The translations under genes were made by a program, and so were the position numbers. A stretch of DNA of 64,000 nt from Cadophora sp. MPI-SDFR-AT-0126 (Eukaryota > Ascomycota > Leotiomycetes > Helotiales > Ploettnerulaceae): positions 1,984,001-2,048,000 of the forward strand of contig JAGMVK010000010.1 in assembly GCA_020747065.1 (NCBI GenBank). The letters are read 5' to 3'. The notes beneath the pieces were generated by a model that searched no databases, had not been told where the DNA came from, and was given only the letters and a program-made list of their open reading frames with translations. This document shows positions 1 to 10,400 of this stretch, in pieces (position 1 is the stretch's first letter; every line of letters starts with the position of its first letter).

Positions 1-230
1 TAAGGCTGTAGGATGAAAGCATCCAGGGCGAGGATGAGAAGTCCACTGGCAAGAACAATGAGCCCGACACGAATTGTTGGAGATGTGTCACGCCAGATTT
101 GCGCTGCTAACAGTCTGAATAGCTGCCATCTCGTGAGATTCAGGGGCGCCAATGCTGCTTGCATCACCGTAAACTGCTCCAACAACATTTCATACTGGTC
201 GGATAGGCTGTGAAAAGTCGGAAACCCCAT
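1..230 (-). CDS. N-terminal part of a membrane-anchored protein, cut by the window edge (possibly a cytochrome P450)
   Basis: An open frame runs on the minus strand from an ATG at 228-230 to the left edge without a stop, giving at least 76 residues (start MGFPTFHSLSD). Residues about 50-70 (IRVGLIVLASGLLILALDAF) form a hydrophobic segment that could be a membrane anchor. The upstream region to the right is about 670 bp long and carries a GACTCCG motif also found in other promoters of the cluster. A single N-terminal anchor next to a PKS-NRPS cluster would suit a cytochrome P450, but no P450 catalytic motif lies inside the window, so this is inference from context. No other family can be assigned. 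Confidence 0.55.
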   Translation of the reverse strand, partial: MGFPTFHSLSDQYEMLLEQFTVMQAALAPLNLTRWQLFRLLAAQIWRDTSPTIRVGLIVLASGLLILALDAFILQP

Positions 231-898
231 TGTGAATGAAGTATTCTAGAAGGAGCGGGACGATCGAAGATCAAGGCTCGAGACAGACTGGGAACTAGTA
301 CGGATGACTTGACAGACTCTGAATGAAGTGAACACAAGATTGATCGAGATCTGGCTAAGGAGGAGATTGATGAAGGGTTTATGTCTTTAGTGCGTTGGTT
401 TGTATTGAAGTGTTGTGCTGTCTTTTGGAATGGTTCCGGATTTTCATTGGAGTACTAGTTCGGGACTCCGAGGCCGACGAGTGTCGGCATACTCGGAAAT
501 CGAGGCTTATTGACTTAGACGATGCTTTCGAAGCAATCGCAAATCTCAGATATGGAAGGATTCAAGTATGTAAAGTTGACATTATCCTGCTCGGGAAATG
601 GTTCATTTTCAGCCAAGGTCCGTTGTGTGCCATCAAAGGGTCTCTCCTGGTATGAAGAATAAGAAATCGCTTCCGTTGATAGGAGTGCGCTTTCTGATTC
701 TACAGTCCGAGTGGAGGAGGAAATGGTGGAAATGTGATATCACCATAGTGATCATGATCATGCTCTGAAAGTGGTCATGATATCGTTATAACATGCAGCT
801 CGAATTCAAACATCCAATATGCATCAGTGTCAAAGTACCCACGGGAGTATTTATTCGAACGATAACAGCTATATCCCTACTTGTCTCTGTCTACCGTT
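231..898. other. Intergenic region between the left-edge gene and the trans-enoyl reductase
   Basis: This holds the promoter of the left-edge gene and the 3' flank of the enoyl reductase gene. A GACTCCG at 464-470 lies within a stretch rich in CGG/CCG triplets (about 460-510). I see no further gene in it. Confidence 0.6.
464..470. promoter_or_regulatory. Candidate cluster-specific regulator site (GACTCCG)
   Basis: GACTCCG lies 234 bp upstream of the left-edge gene start. The core ACTCCG (reverse CGGAGT) recurs in the intergenic regions at 2303, 4546, 4618, 20750, 20804, 23560 and 27830. CGG-type triplets are typical Zn2Cys6 half-sites. Function is inferred. Confidence 0.3.
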
Positions 899-2052
899 CT
901 AGTGCTCCAACTTCACAACTAATTTCTGCCCTGATACCTGCTTCGTCTTGAGCAGTTCCAAACCAGCAAGAATGCCATCAAACCCACCAGGTAAAAGCTT
1001 GATTGGCAAAGGCTTTGGTAATCCCCCATCTATCACCTTCTGAAGGCTGCGATAGAATTCTTTTGACCATTCATGCAATTCTGGATCTGGCTCAACACCG
1101 TACGGCTCTGGAAGTAGAACCCCTCTTCCCAAAAGGGCCGGTCCCATGATAAATTGGTGCTTGACGGCTCGACGCGTGCACATCGACTCTTGGTAATGCT
1201 CCAAGGCGCAATATACACCACCGGCACGTCCAATTGCCTCGTAGCAGAGCGCTGTTGTGGCAACCTCCCCAAATGGATCAATGGCATACTTGAGACGGTT
1301 CTTGGTGTACGCTCTGATATCCGCTGCACATGTCGGTGAATGGTAGTCAAAAACTGCATCAGCGCCGTACTGCTTGACTAGACTGTAGTTGTGTGGTGAG
1401 CACGTCGTCACGATGTGTTTACCTAACCTGCGATTTCAGGTCAGCAATGGAGATTTCGAAGGTAGTATGGGTAACAAGCTTACAGTTTCAGCATCTGTAT
1501 AGCCAAAAGTCCGATAGAACTACTGCCACCGTAAACTAGGACAGTGTCTGTTTGGTTTGTAGCCTTCTCAGTCACCTCATCCGGCGTCGCAGGCAACTTC
1601 AAACACTGATGCAATGCCAGTGCAATTGTCGACACACACGCCGGGTTGAAACCCATAGCAGTCTCGAATGAAACGTCATTGGGTATCTTGAGTGCGTAGA
1701 TGTCTTCGATCTTGACGTACTCGCTGAACGAGCCTGACTCCGGATCATCTTGTTTGTTGCCTGTGACGCATCCGAAGACACGATCTCCAATACTGAAAGC
1801 TGATTCCTTGCTACCTACGGCAACTACAGTACCAGCAAAATCCACGCCATCCTTCAACCCTGGTGTCGGAAAGCGTGCTGCCATCTTAAAATCGCATGGA
1901 TTCAAGGCCACCGCTGCATTTCGGACCAGTAACCAGCCTGGAAGCAACTCAGGAACCGGCACGTTGTGTACGACCTTTAGAGTGCCGCCATGTTGCAGTA
2001 TAGCGGTGTGAGATCTTGGGATATGAAAAGTAGTATCGGTAGCTGAAGGCAT
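899..2052 (-). CDS. Trans-acting enoyl reductase of the PKS-NRPS (LovC/CcsC/RAP1 family)
   Basis: Two exons (2052-1484 and 1427-899; intron 1428-1483, GT-AG) encode 365 residues, the usual family length. The N-terminal half has the GroES-like fold of medium-chain alcohol dehydrogenases (NPCDFKMAARFP, GVDFAGTVVAVG, GDRVFGCVTGN). The second half has the nucleotide-binding motif VYGGSSSIGLLAIQ followed by CSPHNYSLVKQYGADAVFDY, as in LovC-type reductases. These enzymes dock onto a highly reducing PKS lacking a working ER domain and reduce selected enoyl intermediates with NADPH. That fits here, because the PKS-NRPS of the same cluster has a degenerate ER region. The gene is divergent from the Diels-Alderase-like gene, with which it shares a 488-bp promoter. 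Confidence 0.9.
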
Positions 2053-2540
2053 ATTGAGATCTGTGTTTGAGATTATCTGATACAGTTGTCACAGTTTTGA
2101 AGAGATGAAATTTGCCCGAAATGTGAACTGACATTTCAATTTCGAGCTTGTATTACAGAAATTGAGATATCGAGCCAATTTGTGACGAGCGGCATTGGTT
2201 GTCTACAATAACCAATAATGATGCTTCAGATGTGACCTCCGAAGTCATCTGCGTGCCATTCTTGGTCTGAGAGGGTTAGAATACTTCGGAAGTCCGGCAG
2301 CACGGAGTCGAGTTCCAGCGTAAACCGGGCATTCCGAGAAATGGAATATTATTTTCCAGATGGTAATTTATATGATGGTTAAGCTTCCTGAGAGCTGTTC
2401 CGATTTGAAAACATCTTTACACGAATTTAGCTCCAGGATATCCGACAATCCCTTTTCTTAACGTCTCGTTGTCTACTTTCTTGAATTTAAGGAGAAGGAC
2501 CTTACACCTGCCAAACCAAAGCTCCGCCTTTTTCAGCAAA
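2053..2540. promoter_or_regulatory. Divergent promoter between trans-ER and Diels-Alderase genes
   Basis: This 488-bp region separates two outward-reading starts (2052 minus and 2541 plus). It contains CGGAGTC at 2303-2309, the motif shared with other cluster promoters, a nearby AGTCCGG, and CCAAT-type elements near 2185-2217. A shared promoter would co-express an enoyl reductase and a cyclase acting on the same polyketide chain. Confidence 0.5.
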
Positions 2541-3809
2541 ATGCAGCTTCCATCTCTCTGGTTTCTCCTGGCATTGCTCACGAGAGCTTCGGGTCTCGAT
2601 ACGTCTCTGGATGAAGAATACAACGGTGAAAAAGACTGGCTTGGCAGTTGGTCACAGCAACAACAAGAGATCTTCGGATCAACTAGCACCGAGGCGTGCG
2701 AGGTGAGCCATGTAACGGCATTTGAGATGTCAAAGGGCCGCACGCCTGTAGAGTTTTCAACCATTCCGACCCACGACTTTGAGTTGCCCAAGATAGTGCC
2801 GATGAATGGCACAGCCGGAGAACAGTGGGAATTTGACGGTGTGTCGGAGGATGGACTTTCTGGTTTCATCTTTGGCTTTTACCGAGACCCGAACTACTCT
2901 CTGCTTGGATCTGGAAACTTGCGTATGTATCTTGAAATCGCGTTTGCGGACGGCGAGCGTTTTGTTCAAATCGACTATCCGACCGAATCTACTATTGAGT
3001 CTTGCCCAGGAACCGGTACACGGGGTACATGGAAGGGCGATGGCTACCACTATCGTTGGACTGTGTCTCCTAGCATGGACTACGCTAGCATTGAATGGGA
3101 CACGCCTAAGACCAAGGGTAGTGTAACACTGCGCTCTGTGGCACCACCACGTTACGCAGATGGTAGTACATGGCCATCGGACAATGCCTCGTTGCTCACA
3201 GTTCCTCATTTCTACTGGGTCGAACCAATTCCCGTGGCCGAAGCTGCATTCCAGGCTGTCATCGAGGGCAAGTCACTTTCTTGGTCTGGTATTGGTGGTC
3301 ATGAGCGACTCTGGGGAGCCTTCAATTGGCTCACCTGTCTGGATGCCATGACATTCGTACGCCTCAAAGCCGGTCCTTTCGCCTTGACCATGTGGGAGTT
3401 TGAGTCCTGGCGAGAAAAGGGACTGCAGGTACCGTCTGTATTTCTTGCTCAAGATGGCCAAAAGATCTTCAGCAGTCGACTCACCGAACCTTCCCAGGCA
3501 GAGGACTTTTTCACATGGCGAAAGTTGTATGATAACAGCGGTATCACTGGAAGTTTGAGCGACAAGGCTACCGGATTTGTGTTGGACTTGGTTTCTCCGA
3601 AGCAGGGAAAGCAGTGGACATTCAATGTCTTGCATAAGAATGTGTACTTTGAGTTTTTCCTTGGCGAGGGCGTTGGTGGGACAGGATATACAGCTGCAAT
3701 CATTGGAGGACAGGTTGGCTCACAGAAGCAGTGGTCGGGGACTGGGGTGACTGAGACTTTGGAAATGCCTGAAAGAAGTTTGATTCTGAAAAGGAACTAC
3801 GTTGAATAG
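2541..3809 (+). CDS. Secreted lipocalin-type Diels-Alderase-like protein (CcsF/PyiF/Fsa2 family)
   Basis: A single exon of 422 residues. I chose the ATG at 2541 because it starts a clear signal peptide (MQLPSLWFLLALLTRASG); the frame is open a little further upstream but without such a start. The body is rich in beta-strand with family-like stretches (GFYRDPNYSLLG, FADGERFVQIDYP, FYWVEPIPV, FNWLTCLDAM, IIGGQVGSQKQW) and no enzyme motif of another class. Proteins of this hydroxysteroid-dehydrogenase-like/lipocalin group catalyse intramolecular [4+2] cycloadditions in fungal PKS-NRPS pathways; the cytochalasan members carry signal peptides. By context it should close the isoindolone core after the hydrolase-assisted condensation. 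Assignment rests on recognition by eye. Confidence 0.8.
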   Translation: MQLPSLWFLLALLTRASGLDTSLDEEYNGEKDWLGSWSQQQQEIFGSTSTEACEVSHVTAFEMSKGRTPVEFSTIPTHDFELPKIVPMNGTAGEQWEFDGVSEDGLSGFIFGFYRDPNYSLLGSGNLRMYLEIAFADGERFVQIDYPTESTIESCPGTGTRGTWKGDGYHYRWTVSPSMDYASIEWDTPKTKGSVTLRSVAPPRYADGSTWPSDNASLLTVPHFYWVEPIPVAEAAFQAVIEGKSLSWSGIGGHERLWGAFNWLTCLDAMTFVRLKAGPFALTMWEFESWREKGLQVPSVFLAQDGQKIFSSRLTEPSQAEDFFTWRKLYDNSGITGSLSDKATGFVLDLVSPKQGKQWTFNVLHKNVYFEFFLGEGVGGTGYTAAIIGGQVGSQKQWSGTGVTETLEMPERSLILKRNYVE

Positions 3810-4545
3810 GTAATGGAGATGGGAGAAATGATGTGATCGGCAAAGCGAGGCAATGTCAGGGATAAAACACATGGTTGTGGGTAGTAGACTACACAACAAC
3901 CGGTGGGCAAAGAAATTAAAACTTGCAGTTTGAGCGAAAAGTGGATGATTAGTCTGTCTCTTCAAGATTGATTGGTGATTCATTAGATTTTGTGTAAATT
4001 GTTGTGGCTTGAAGCCCAAAATTTGCAAAACTCTCGCTGCCCCTTAAATTCCTCTGCTCTGAATTGATTGATCTGAAAAGCGCTAGGTGAAGTTGAACAA
4101 TCAGCTCGCCCATCAATCAAATCAAGTAAATGAAAGAGAAGTCAACACGTTCCTCTCATGGCTTTGTGCTACATACTTACGCAAGTTTTGTTTCAATTGT
4201 TTCGCTCCATGAATTCACAGAAATGCATTGCAGTCACTTGGTACGCAAACTCGATGTACACTTAAGACCTGGTTGAGAATAGCTCACCAAGAGCTAGTAC
4301 ATCATTCTCCCCTAGAATTCTGCACAACCTGTTCTAGGAGAAGTATCTACATACACCCTCATTCTATTGATGATTGCCCCGCTCCATGGACGGCTGTTTG
4401 TGTTTCGCCCGAGACGGCGGAGTACGTAGGGAATTGTCGGTAAGGATTTGTAATGTATTGATCGCGAGGCTACTCTTCTGCTCAGAATTTCTGTGATGAT
4501 CTTAATGTTGGATGTTTCTTTCACTGGAATGAGGTTCGTTGCCTC

Positions 4546-4556
4546 ACTCCGATTGG
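4546..4556. promoter_or_regulatory. ACTCCGATTGG element, copy 1
   Basis: This 11-mer occurs here, at 4618-4628 and at 23560-23570, in front of both MFS transporter genes. It joins the ACTCCG core to ATTGG, a reversed CCAAT box. Regulator binding is inferred. Confidence 0.35.
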
Positions 4557-4617
4557 CTGGAGTCATCGGACTGAGATCTCCACTGTCACCTCCGCCATCC
4601 TGGTGGGGGATTGGCCC

Positions 4618-4633
4618 ACTCCGATTGGTCGGA
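4618..4633. promoter_or_regulatory. ACTCCGATTGG element, copy 2, within palindrome TCCGA-N4-TCGGA
   Basis: Bases 4620-4633 read TCCGATTGGTCGGA, an inverted repeat of TCCGA around TTGG. Inverted CGG-containing half-sites are the usual target layout of dimeric Zn2Cys6 regulators, and one is encoded at 28267-30004. Binding is inferred. Confidence 0.4.
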
Positions 4634-5002
4634 GCTGCTTCGCATCCCTTCCCTGCCGCTAAATAAGCGAGCCCGACATCAATAATCAACACCACGCTTT
4701 GTCAATCTGTTTTGCTTGGATTCTTAGTCATGACCACTAATTGAGATTGTCTCCATTCACGAAGGGCGGCTTTCGATACCATCGATCAGTACAATACGTG
4801 GAATCCTTTTCACTAGATTCTTCTACCACTGCATTTCATTTTGCTCCATATCATCTTCCTCTTCCTGTTCTTCTTCATTCTCTTTTCATGCCACGCTCCT
4901 TTCAACCTACGCGGACCAGCTCGAATCTTTCGTGAAAAAAAAAAAAAAAAAACGTCATCACACGTGTTTACTCGACAACATCAATTACGCTCACTCAGCA
5001 CC

Positions 5003-6900
5003 ATGTCATCAAGTCCAGCTGCCACGAGCGCCACACCCGCCGAGCCTCTTCCAGGATCGGAGAAGACCCTATCGTCTCTAAGTGATCAAGACAATCTACA
5101 AGACCCCGCTGCCAATCAAACTGAACCCGAGAATGTGGAGGAGGAGCACGTCTATAGTTGGGGATTTTGGGCTGTCTTCGCCGGCCTAATCGCGACGACG
5201 CTTCTGAGTGCCCTGGATGGAGCCATAGTTGCGACTGCCCTACCGACCATTGCAGAAACCTTACACTTAGGAGCAGACTATGTGTGGGTGGCCAACATCT
5301 ATTGGCTGACTGGGTAAGTGCCAAATTTTCCTTATTTTGCATTGGATGGGCTTGGTCCCTGTCCATTCCAGCACATTCCCATCTAGATGCATATCGATAC
5401 TGATACAAATGAAATTACAGAGCGGTTGTTCAGCCGCTATATGCCCAACTCTCCGATCTTTGGGGACGACGATGGGTTTTCATATCAGTCATTGCTACTT
5501 TTACTTTGGGCAGTGGACTTTGCGGAGGTGCCAGCTCGGGTAACATGCTTATTGCTGCTCGCGCAGTCCAGGGTATCGGCGCAGGAGGAATCAATATGAT
5601 GGTGGAGTTGATCATTTGCGACCTCGTCCCAATGCGTGACCGCAGCAAGTTTCTCGGTATGATATTTGCTGTCATTGGATTGTTTCTGGGAGTCGGTCCC
5701 CTCATCGGAGGTGCCTTGACGCAAAGCGGCCAATGGCGGTGGGCATTTTATCTGAACCTGTAAGTATTGGACTTCAAAATCAAAACTCACCATAACAACC
5801 ACTAACCTTTGTTCAGACCAATTGGTGGAGTCTGCATGGTCGTCATGTACTTCTTCCTCCACGTCAACAGCCCGCCCTCAGCCAGTTTCTCCCAGAAAAT
5901 TCGCCGCATCGACTGGGGAGGTATATCTATCCTGACTGCATCGACAGTTGCTGTTATGTACGCTATTACGTATGGTGGATCGACACGTCCATGGTCTGCG
6001 CCGTCAGTAGTGGGCCCGTTGGTGATCGGTCTATTATTGATCCCAGTATTTGTCATCTACGAAGGAACTTCGCTACCGAGAGAGCCTGTAACTCCTTACC
6101 ACTTGTTCACCAACCGTACCTCCGCTGCTGCATTTTTCGTCAGCTTCCAGCACGCCATTCTCAGTCTGTGGATGGTCTACATCTTCCCCGTCTACTTCCA
6201 GGCTGTTCTTGGAAAATCACAAACTATGTCCGGTGTTTATCTTATGCCCATCGTCCTTGGGTTCCCCTTCTCTGTTGCCATCGGTGGTGCTGTTATGACC
6301 AAGACTGGCCGTTACAAGCCCATCCATATCATCGGTATGGCAGTGGCTGCTTTGGGTTGTGGGCTTGCTTCCATCTTGGATTCCCATTCTTCACCTGCCA
6401 TGTGGGTATTCTTCCAGCTTTTCATCGCCATTGGTCCTGGCATGATGACAGCTTGTCTTCTACCAGCAACTCAGGTCAAACTGAGCGAATCTGACACCGC
6501 TCTCAGCACCGGAACCTGGGCCTTCATTCGTAGCATTGGCCTCATCTGGGGTGTGACCATTCCAGCTGCCATTTTCAACAATCGCTTCGACGAGCTGCTT
6601 TCCACCATTGAAGATGTAGGCGCTCGGAGACTGCTTAGCCACGGCCAGGCTTATTCTGGTGCAACTGGTGCCTTTGTCGATTCTTTCTCAGGGGTAACAC
6701 GGGATCAGGTGCGTCATGCATATACTCTGAGCCTGGCCCGTGTGTGGCAGGTGGCTGTGGTCATGGCAGGTGTTGCTTTCCTAGTAGCTTTCTTGGAAGA
6801 AGAGGTAGCTATGCGTCAAAATCTTGATACGGAATTTGGCCTGGATGCGAAGAAGAAAGCCCAAGACGAGGAGCAGAAGGATGCAGAGAAGGCTTCCTAG
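5003..6900 (+). CDS. MFS efflux transporter, DHA2-like (14-TM drug/toxin exporter)
   Basis: Three exons (5003-5313, 5421-5759, 5817-6900), both introns GT-AG, 577 residues. After a hydrophilic N-terminus of about 55 residues come the transporter segments: LDGAIVATALPTIAE (motif D1 of the 14-TM family), a QLSDLWGRRWVF-like loop (motif A), ARAVQGIGAGG, and GQWRWAFYLNLPIGG spanning the second intron. The tail (MRQNLDTEFGLDAKKK) is charged and cytosolic. The family exports drugs and self-made toxins across the plasma membrane by proton antiport. Its place between the Diels-Alderase and megasynthase genes, and the shared promoter motifs, suggest export of the cluster product. Confidence 0.88.
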
Positions 6901-7487
6901 ACAACAAAGCTGCGGAGGAGCTAATCAAGGCCCAACAAGGCGACTGCAGATAGTCAAAAGGGCTTCTGATGTTGGCCCGTGACACAAAGTGAAAGTTCCG
7001 GGTGCAGTTCACTTCGAGGATCCCCGGATCCCGTCGAATTTGTCTTGGTCAAGGATAAAGGCAGATAGATGCAGAGATTCATTAATTTTCAAACACCTTG
7101 TATCAAATAACATCATCAGTTATTGTCTACATGAAATATTTGAGTGAAATCGGTCTCCCAAGTTTATTTGAACTTGTACTCGTGGGCCGAGAGTGGCAAT
7201 GATGATATTTCGGGACGACCTGGTACGCTGGACGTCGAGCACTTCTCTGCGAGCAGAGATCATGGCTGACGAGTACAATCATACTGTCGATACTTTGACA
7301 AATCGGCGAATAACTTGGACTGTCAACTGCTAGTAGCTTCATTTTCTAATCACAAAAATCTGCGATGTGGTACAAGATTTTGCCCAAATCAAAGGTCGGC
7401 CAGTTGTTGTATTCTGCATAATATATTGCAAAGGTGCTAAACAAATGCTATTCAATAGTCTGAAAGAAATAGAGAACCATAGAATCC
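6901..7487. other. Convergent intergenic region (pump / PKS-NRPS 3' ends)
   Basis: 587 bp between the 3' ends of two convergent genes. It should hold both polyadenylation regions; I see no gene or clear repeat. Confidence 0.6.
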
Positions 7488-10400
7488 TCAATCTAGCTGT
7501 AACTTTGGCAACAAGAGCTGGCCCTTAGCTGCACGCCGCAGATAAAGCACCAACAAAGGATTCATGCCTGCCCGCTCCGCGCGTTCCACCCACTCTTCAA
7601 ACGGCAGCACTTCAACAGCGCTACCCATGCTCTGCTCCAATATGCCTTGCATCTCATCACCAGCAATGATAGCCTCACCTGACTGAAACGTGTAGATCAC
7701 TTCTTGATCTTCTTGCGCACCCCCAAGTACCTCAGCGACGATGTCCTGAGCCACGCGTTGCACTGAGACGAAGTCAAAATTTCCTACCCAGCCGCCAGTG
7801 TCAGGTATTGCTTTGATTTCCTGTGCATACCGCATCATGTTGCTCATAAGATCCTGCTCACTCGTGCCATCGCCCGTGACGCTCGTCGGCCTGTGAATCC
7901 ATACCGGGAGCCCAATCTGCTCCGCTGCATTTTCAAGCAAAACCTCGCTAACCCACTTAGCTGCCACGTAACCACCAACAATAGCAGCATCCTGGGACGA
8001 AGGTGGGTACGTAGTGATGGACTCCTTGCCAAAGCTCGAGCGTTGACTTGCCAGTCGAGCGACAGTGGCTGAAGATATGAAGTGGAATGGAATCCGACGA
8101 GGGGCGGAAAGAAGAATGAGCTCCCGTGTTGATGCTACGTTGACGAGCTTGAGTGTGTGATAAGTCTTCATGAAGGAGACATCGGCACCGGCATGTATGA
8201 CTGCGCCCGCACCTGTGCTCGCACGGAATATAGAAGATACCTGATCCTCTGACAGGCCGAATCGCGGCGAGGAAAGATCGCCCGAGAAGACGATAACTTT
8301 GCTATGTGTAAAGAGTGATGAAGGTAGATTAGAGAGCCGAGTTCGCACCGCAATACAATAGATCCTGGATATGCGGGTGTCGTCGAGTAATTGACGAAGT
8401 ATCTCTCGGCCAACAAAGCCCGTAGCACCCGTCATGATAACAACGCTCGGGGAGCCCTGCAACGGAACAACAGCCTCATTGAATTGCAAATCGGATGGAA
8501 GTGCAGCTTCTTGCTTCCAATCAATACTCTTTGGCTCTTGTGGAGAGTCCAAGTCCTGAAGCGCAGCGGACATGCCACCCAACGTGCTAGATTGGAATAG
8601 CCGGTATAGCGAGATGGAAAGGTTGAGCTTCTCTTTGATCAGACCTTGCAAGCTGATCAAAGAAAGCGAGCTCCCACCGATGTAGAAGAAGTCCGATTGA
8701 CCAGTGATAGAGGTGCGTCGTTGTTCTCCTTGAGGGAGTGTCTCTGTCCAGAGCTGGCGAAGTGTTAACTCGAACTCGGTGAGATCCGCTGTAGTAGTCG
8801 TTTGGGCTGCTGTGTTCAGTGTGGGTAAAGGTAATTCATCAATGGCATGGCGGTCAAGCTTGCCAGAGCTGTTTGTTGGTAGATGAGGTACCTCGACGAC
8901 AACGGCAGGCCGCATGTAATAAGGAAGTGGTAGTGTATGGGGCAGGGCGTCAAGGAAGTGAGCTACTTCAGTGGGTGAGAGACTGCCAGCCGATAAGACT
9001 ACGAAAGCAGCGACAAAGGGAGTTTCCAATGCAAGATTTTTCCGCACGGAAACCGATACTTCACGGATATGTGAGCTGGACTGTATGATGGTGGTTTCGA
9101 TATCTCGAAGATCAATGCGGATACCAGCCAACTTGACTTGGGTGCTGCCCTCCATTCTTCCTTGCAAGATCAAACGGCCGTCGGATGTCAGTCGTCCTCG
9201 GTCCCCTGTCCGATGTGCTGTAGTCCAGCCATGAGACTGAAAAAATGGGCTAGCGTACTTGTCTGGTGGGAACTTTTCTGCTGTCAAGGCTTCATTGTTG
9301 AGATATCCTTTGGACACGGCAGCCCCGCCGAGAACAATCTCGCCAAGAACTCCAGCAGGAACAGCGTTCAAATTCTCGTCGACGATATAAACAGAGCCGT
9401 TCGGCGTAATTGTCAAAGGGAAGGTGGGATTGCCAGATTGGGTATCGATAGAGACTTGGTTCCAAGGGACGTCCGCATGAGCACTGGTGATGGTGGTCTC
9501 GGCTGGTCCGTACCCGTCGATGAGCTTCAAATCGAGCTTGGAAAGGCGTTTGAATTCTTGAATTTGCTGCGCCAAGACAGGTTCACCCCAAGTGAAAGCA
9601 TATCGCCACGATGATTTTTTCAACGATGCTGAGCTCCAATGGCGGGACCAAGCCATGTACTGCATGCAAAGTCAGAAATTGCCTTACCGAGAATGTCATA
9701 TGAAAAGGATAAGATGTGCCTCGAGCGACTCATAAACAATTTCAATCAGGACAATTTTGAGATCCCTCAGTACGTACCTCGGTTGGAGTAGCACCAGTGA
9801 CAGTTATGTTCTCATCAGATATCAGCGTCGTTAATGCCGCAGGATCCTCACGTGCCTCATTGCCCACGACAAAAACTGTGCTTCCGATACCCAACGCGGC
9901 TAACGTCTGCTGTAAAGAGACATCGAAAGTATATGCTGCTTGATTGAGAAACATTTCCTGTCCCTCGCGGACACCCCAGCCGATTGGGGCTACGTCGACG
10001 TAGTTGCTGATGCTCGAATGCCGAAGAAGAACGCCTTTAGGAACACCAGTCGAGCCGCTGGAATACATTATGATTGCTACATCTGTGGACCGAGCTTGAT
10101 TTGGAGTGTTTGATTTTGTTGGTAGCAGAGGAAGACCGGTCACGTTGGTGATTGTAGTGGTCTCAACCTGCCGTAGCGCAAATTCTTTTCTTTGAGTGAG
10201 CGAATCTACCAAGATCATAGACGGCTGGCAATCTTTGGCGATCAAGAATAGCCTTTCTGGGCCAACCTTTGGATCCTACGCAGGAGTCAGTATGTATGTC
10301 ATAGCCATCTCGGCATCAGGTCAAACGACGAAGCCCCAGATTGAAGAGCTTGGAGTGCTTCAGGGCAGAACCAACGTACCATAGGCACATACGTGGCACC

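Larger units (their letters stand above)
3810..5002. promoter_or_regulatory. Intergenic region and promoter of the efflux pump gene
   Basis: About 1.2 kb without a gene. It holds two copies of ACTCCGATTGG (4546-4556 and 4618-4628), pyrimidine-rich sequence before the start (4840-4880), and an 18-bp poly-A run (4935-4952) 50 bp before the ATG. Short open frames here have no protein-like features. Confidence 0.5.

Noticed and set aside
8819..9614. Plus-strand open frames inside the PKS-NRPS gene
   Set aside because: They are antisense to conserved adenylation-domain sequence and have no protein-like composition.
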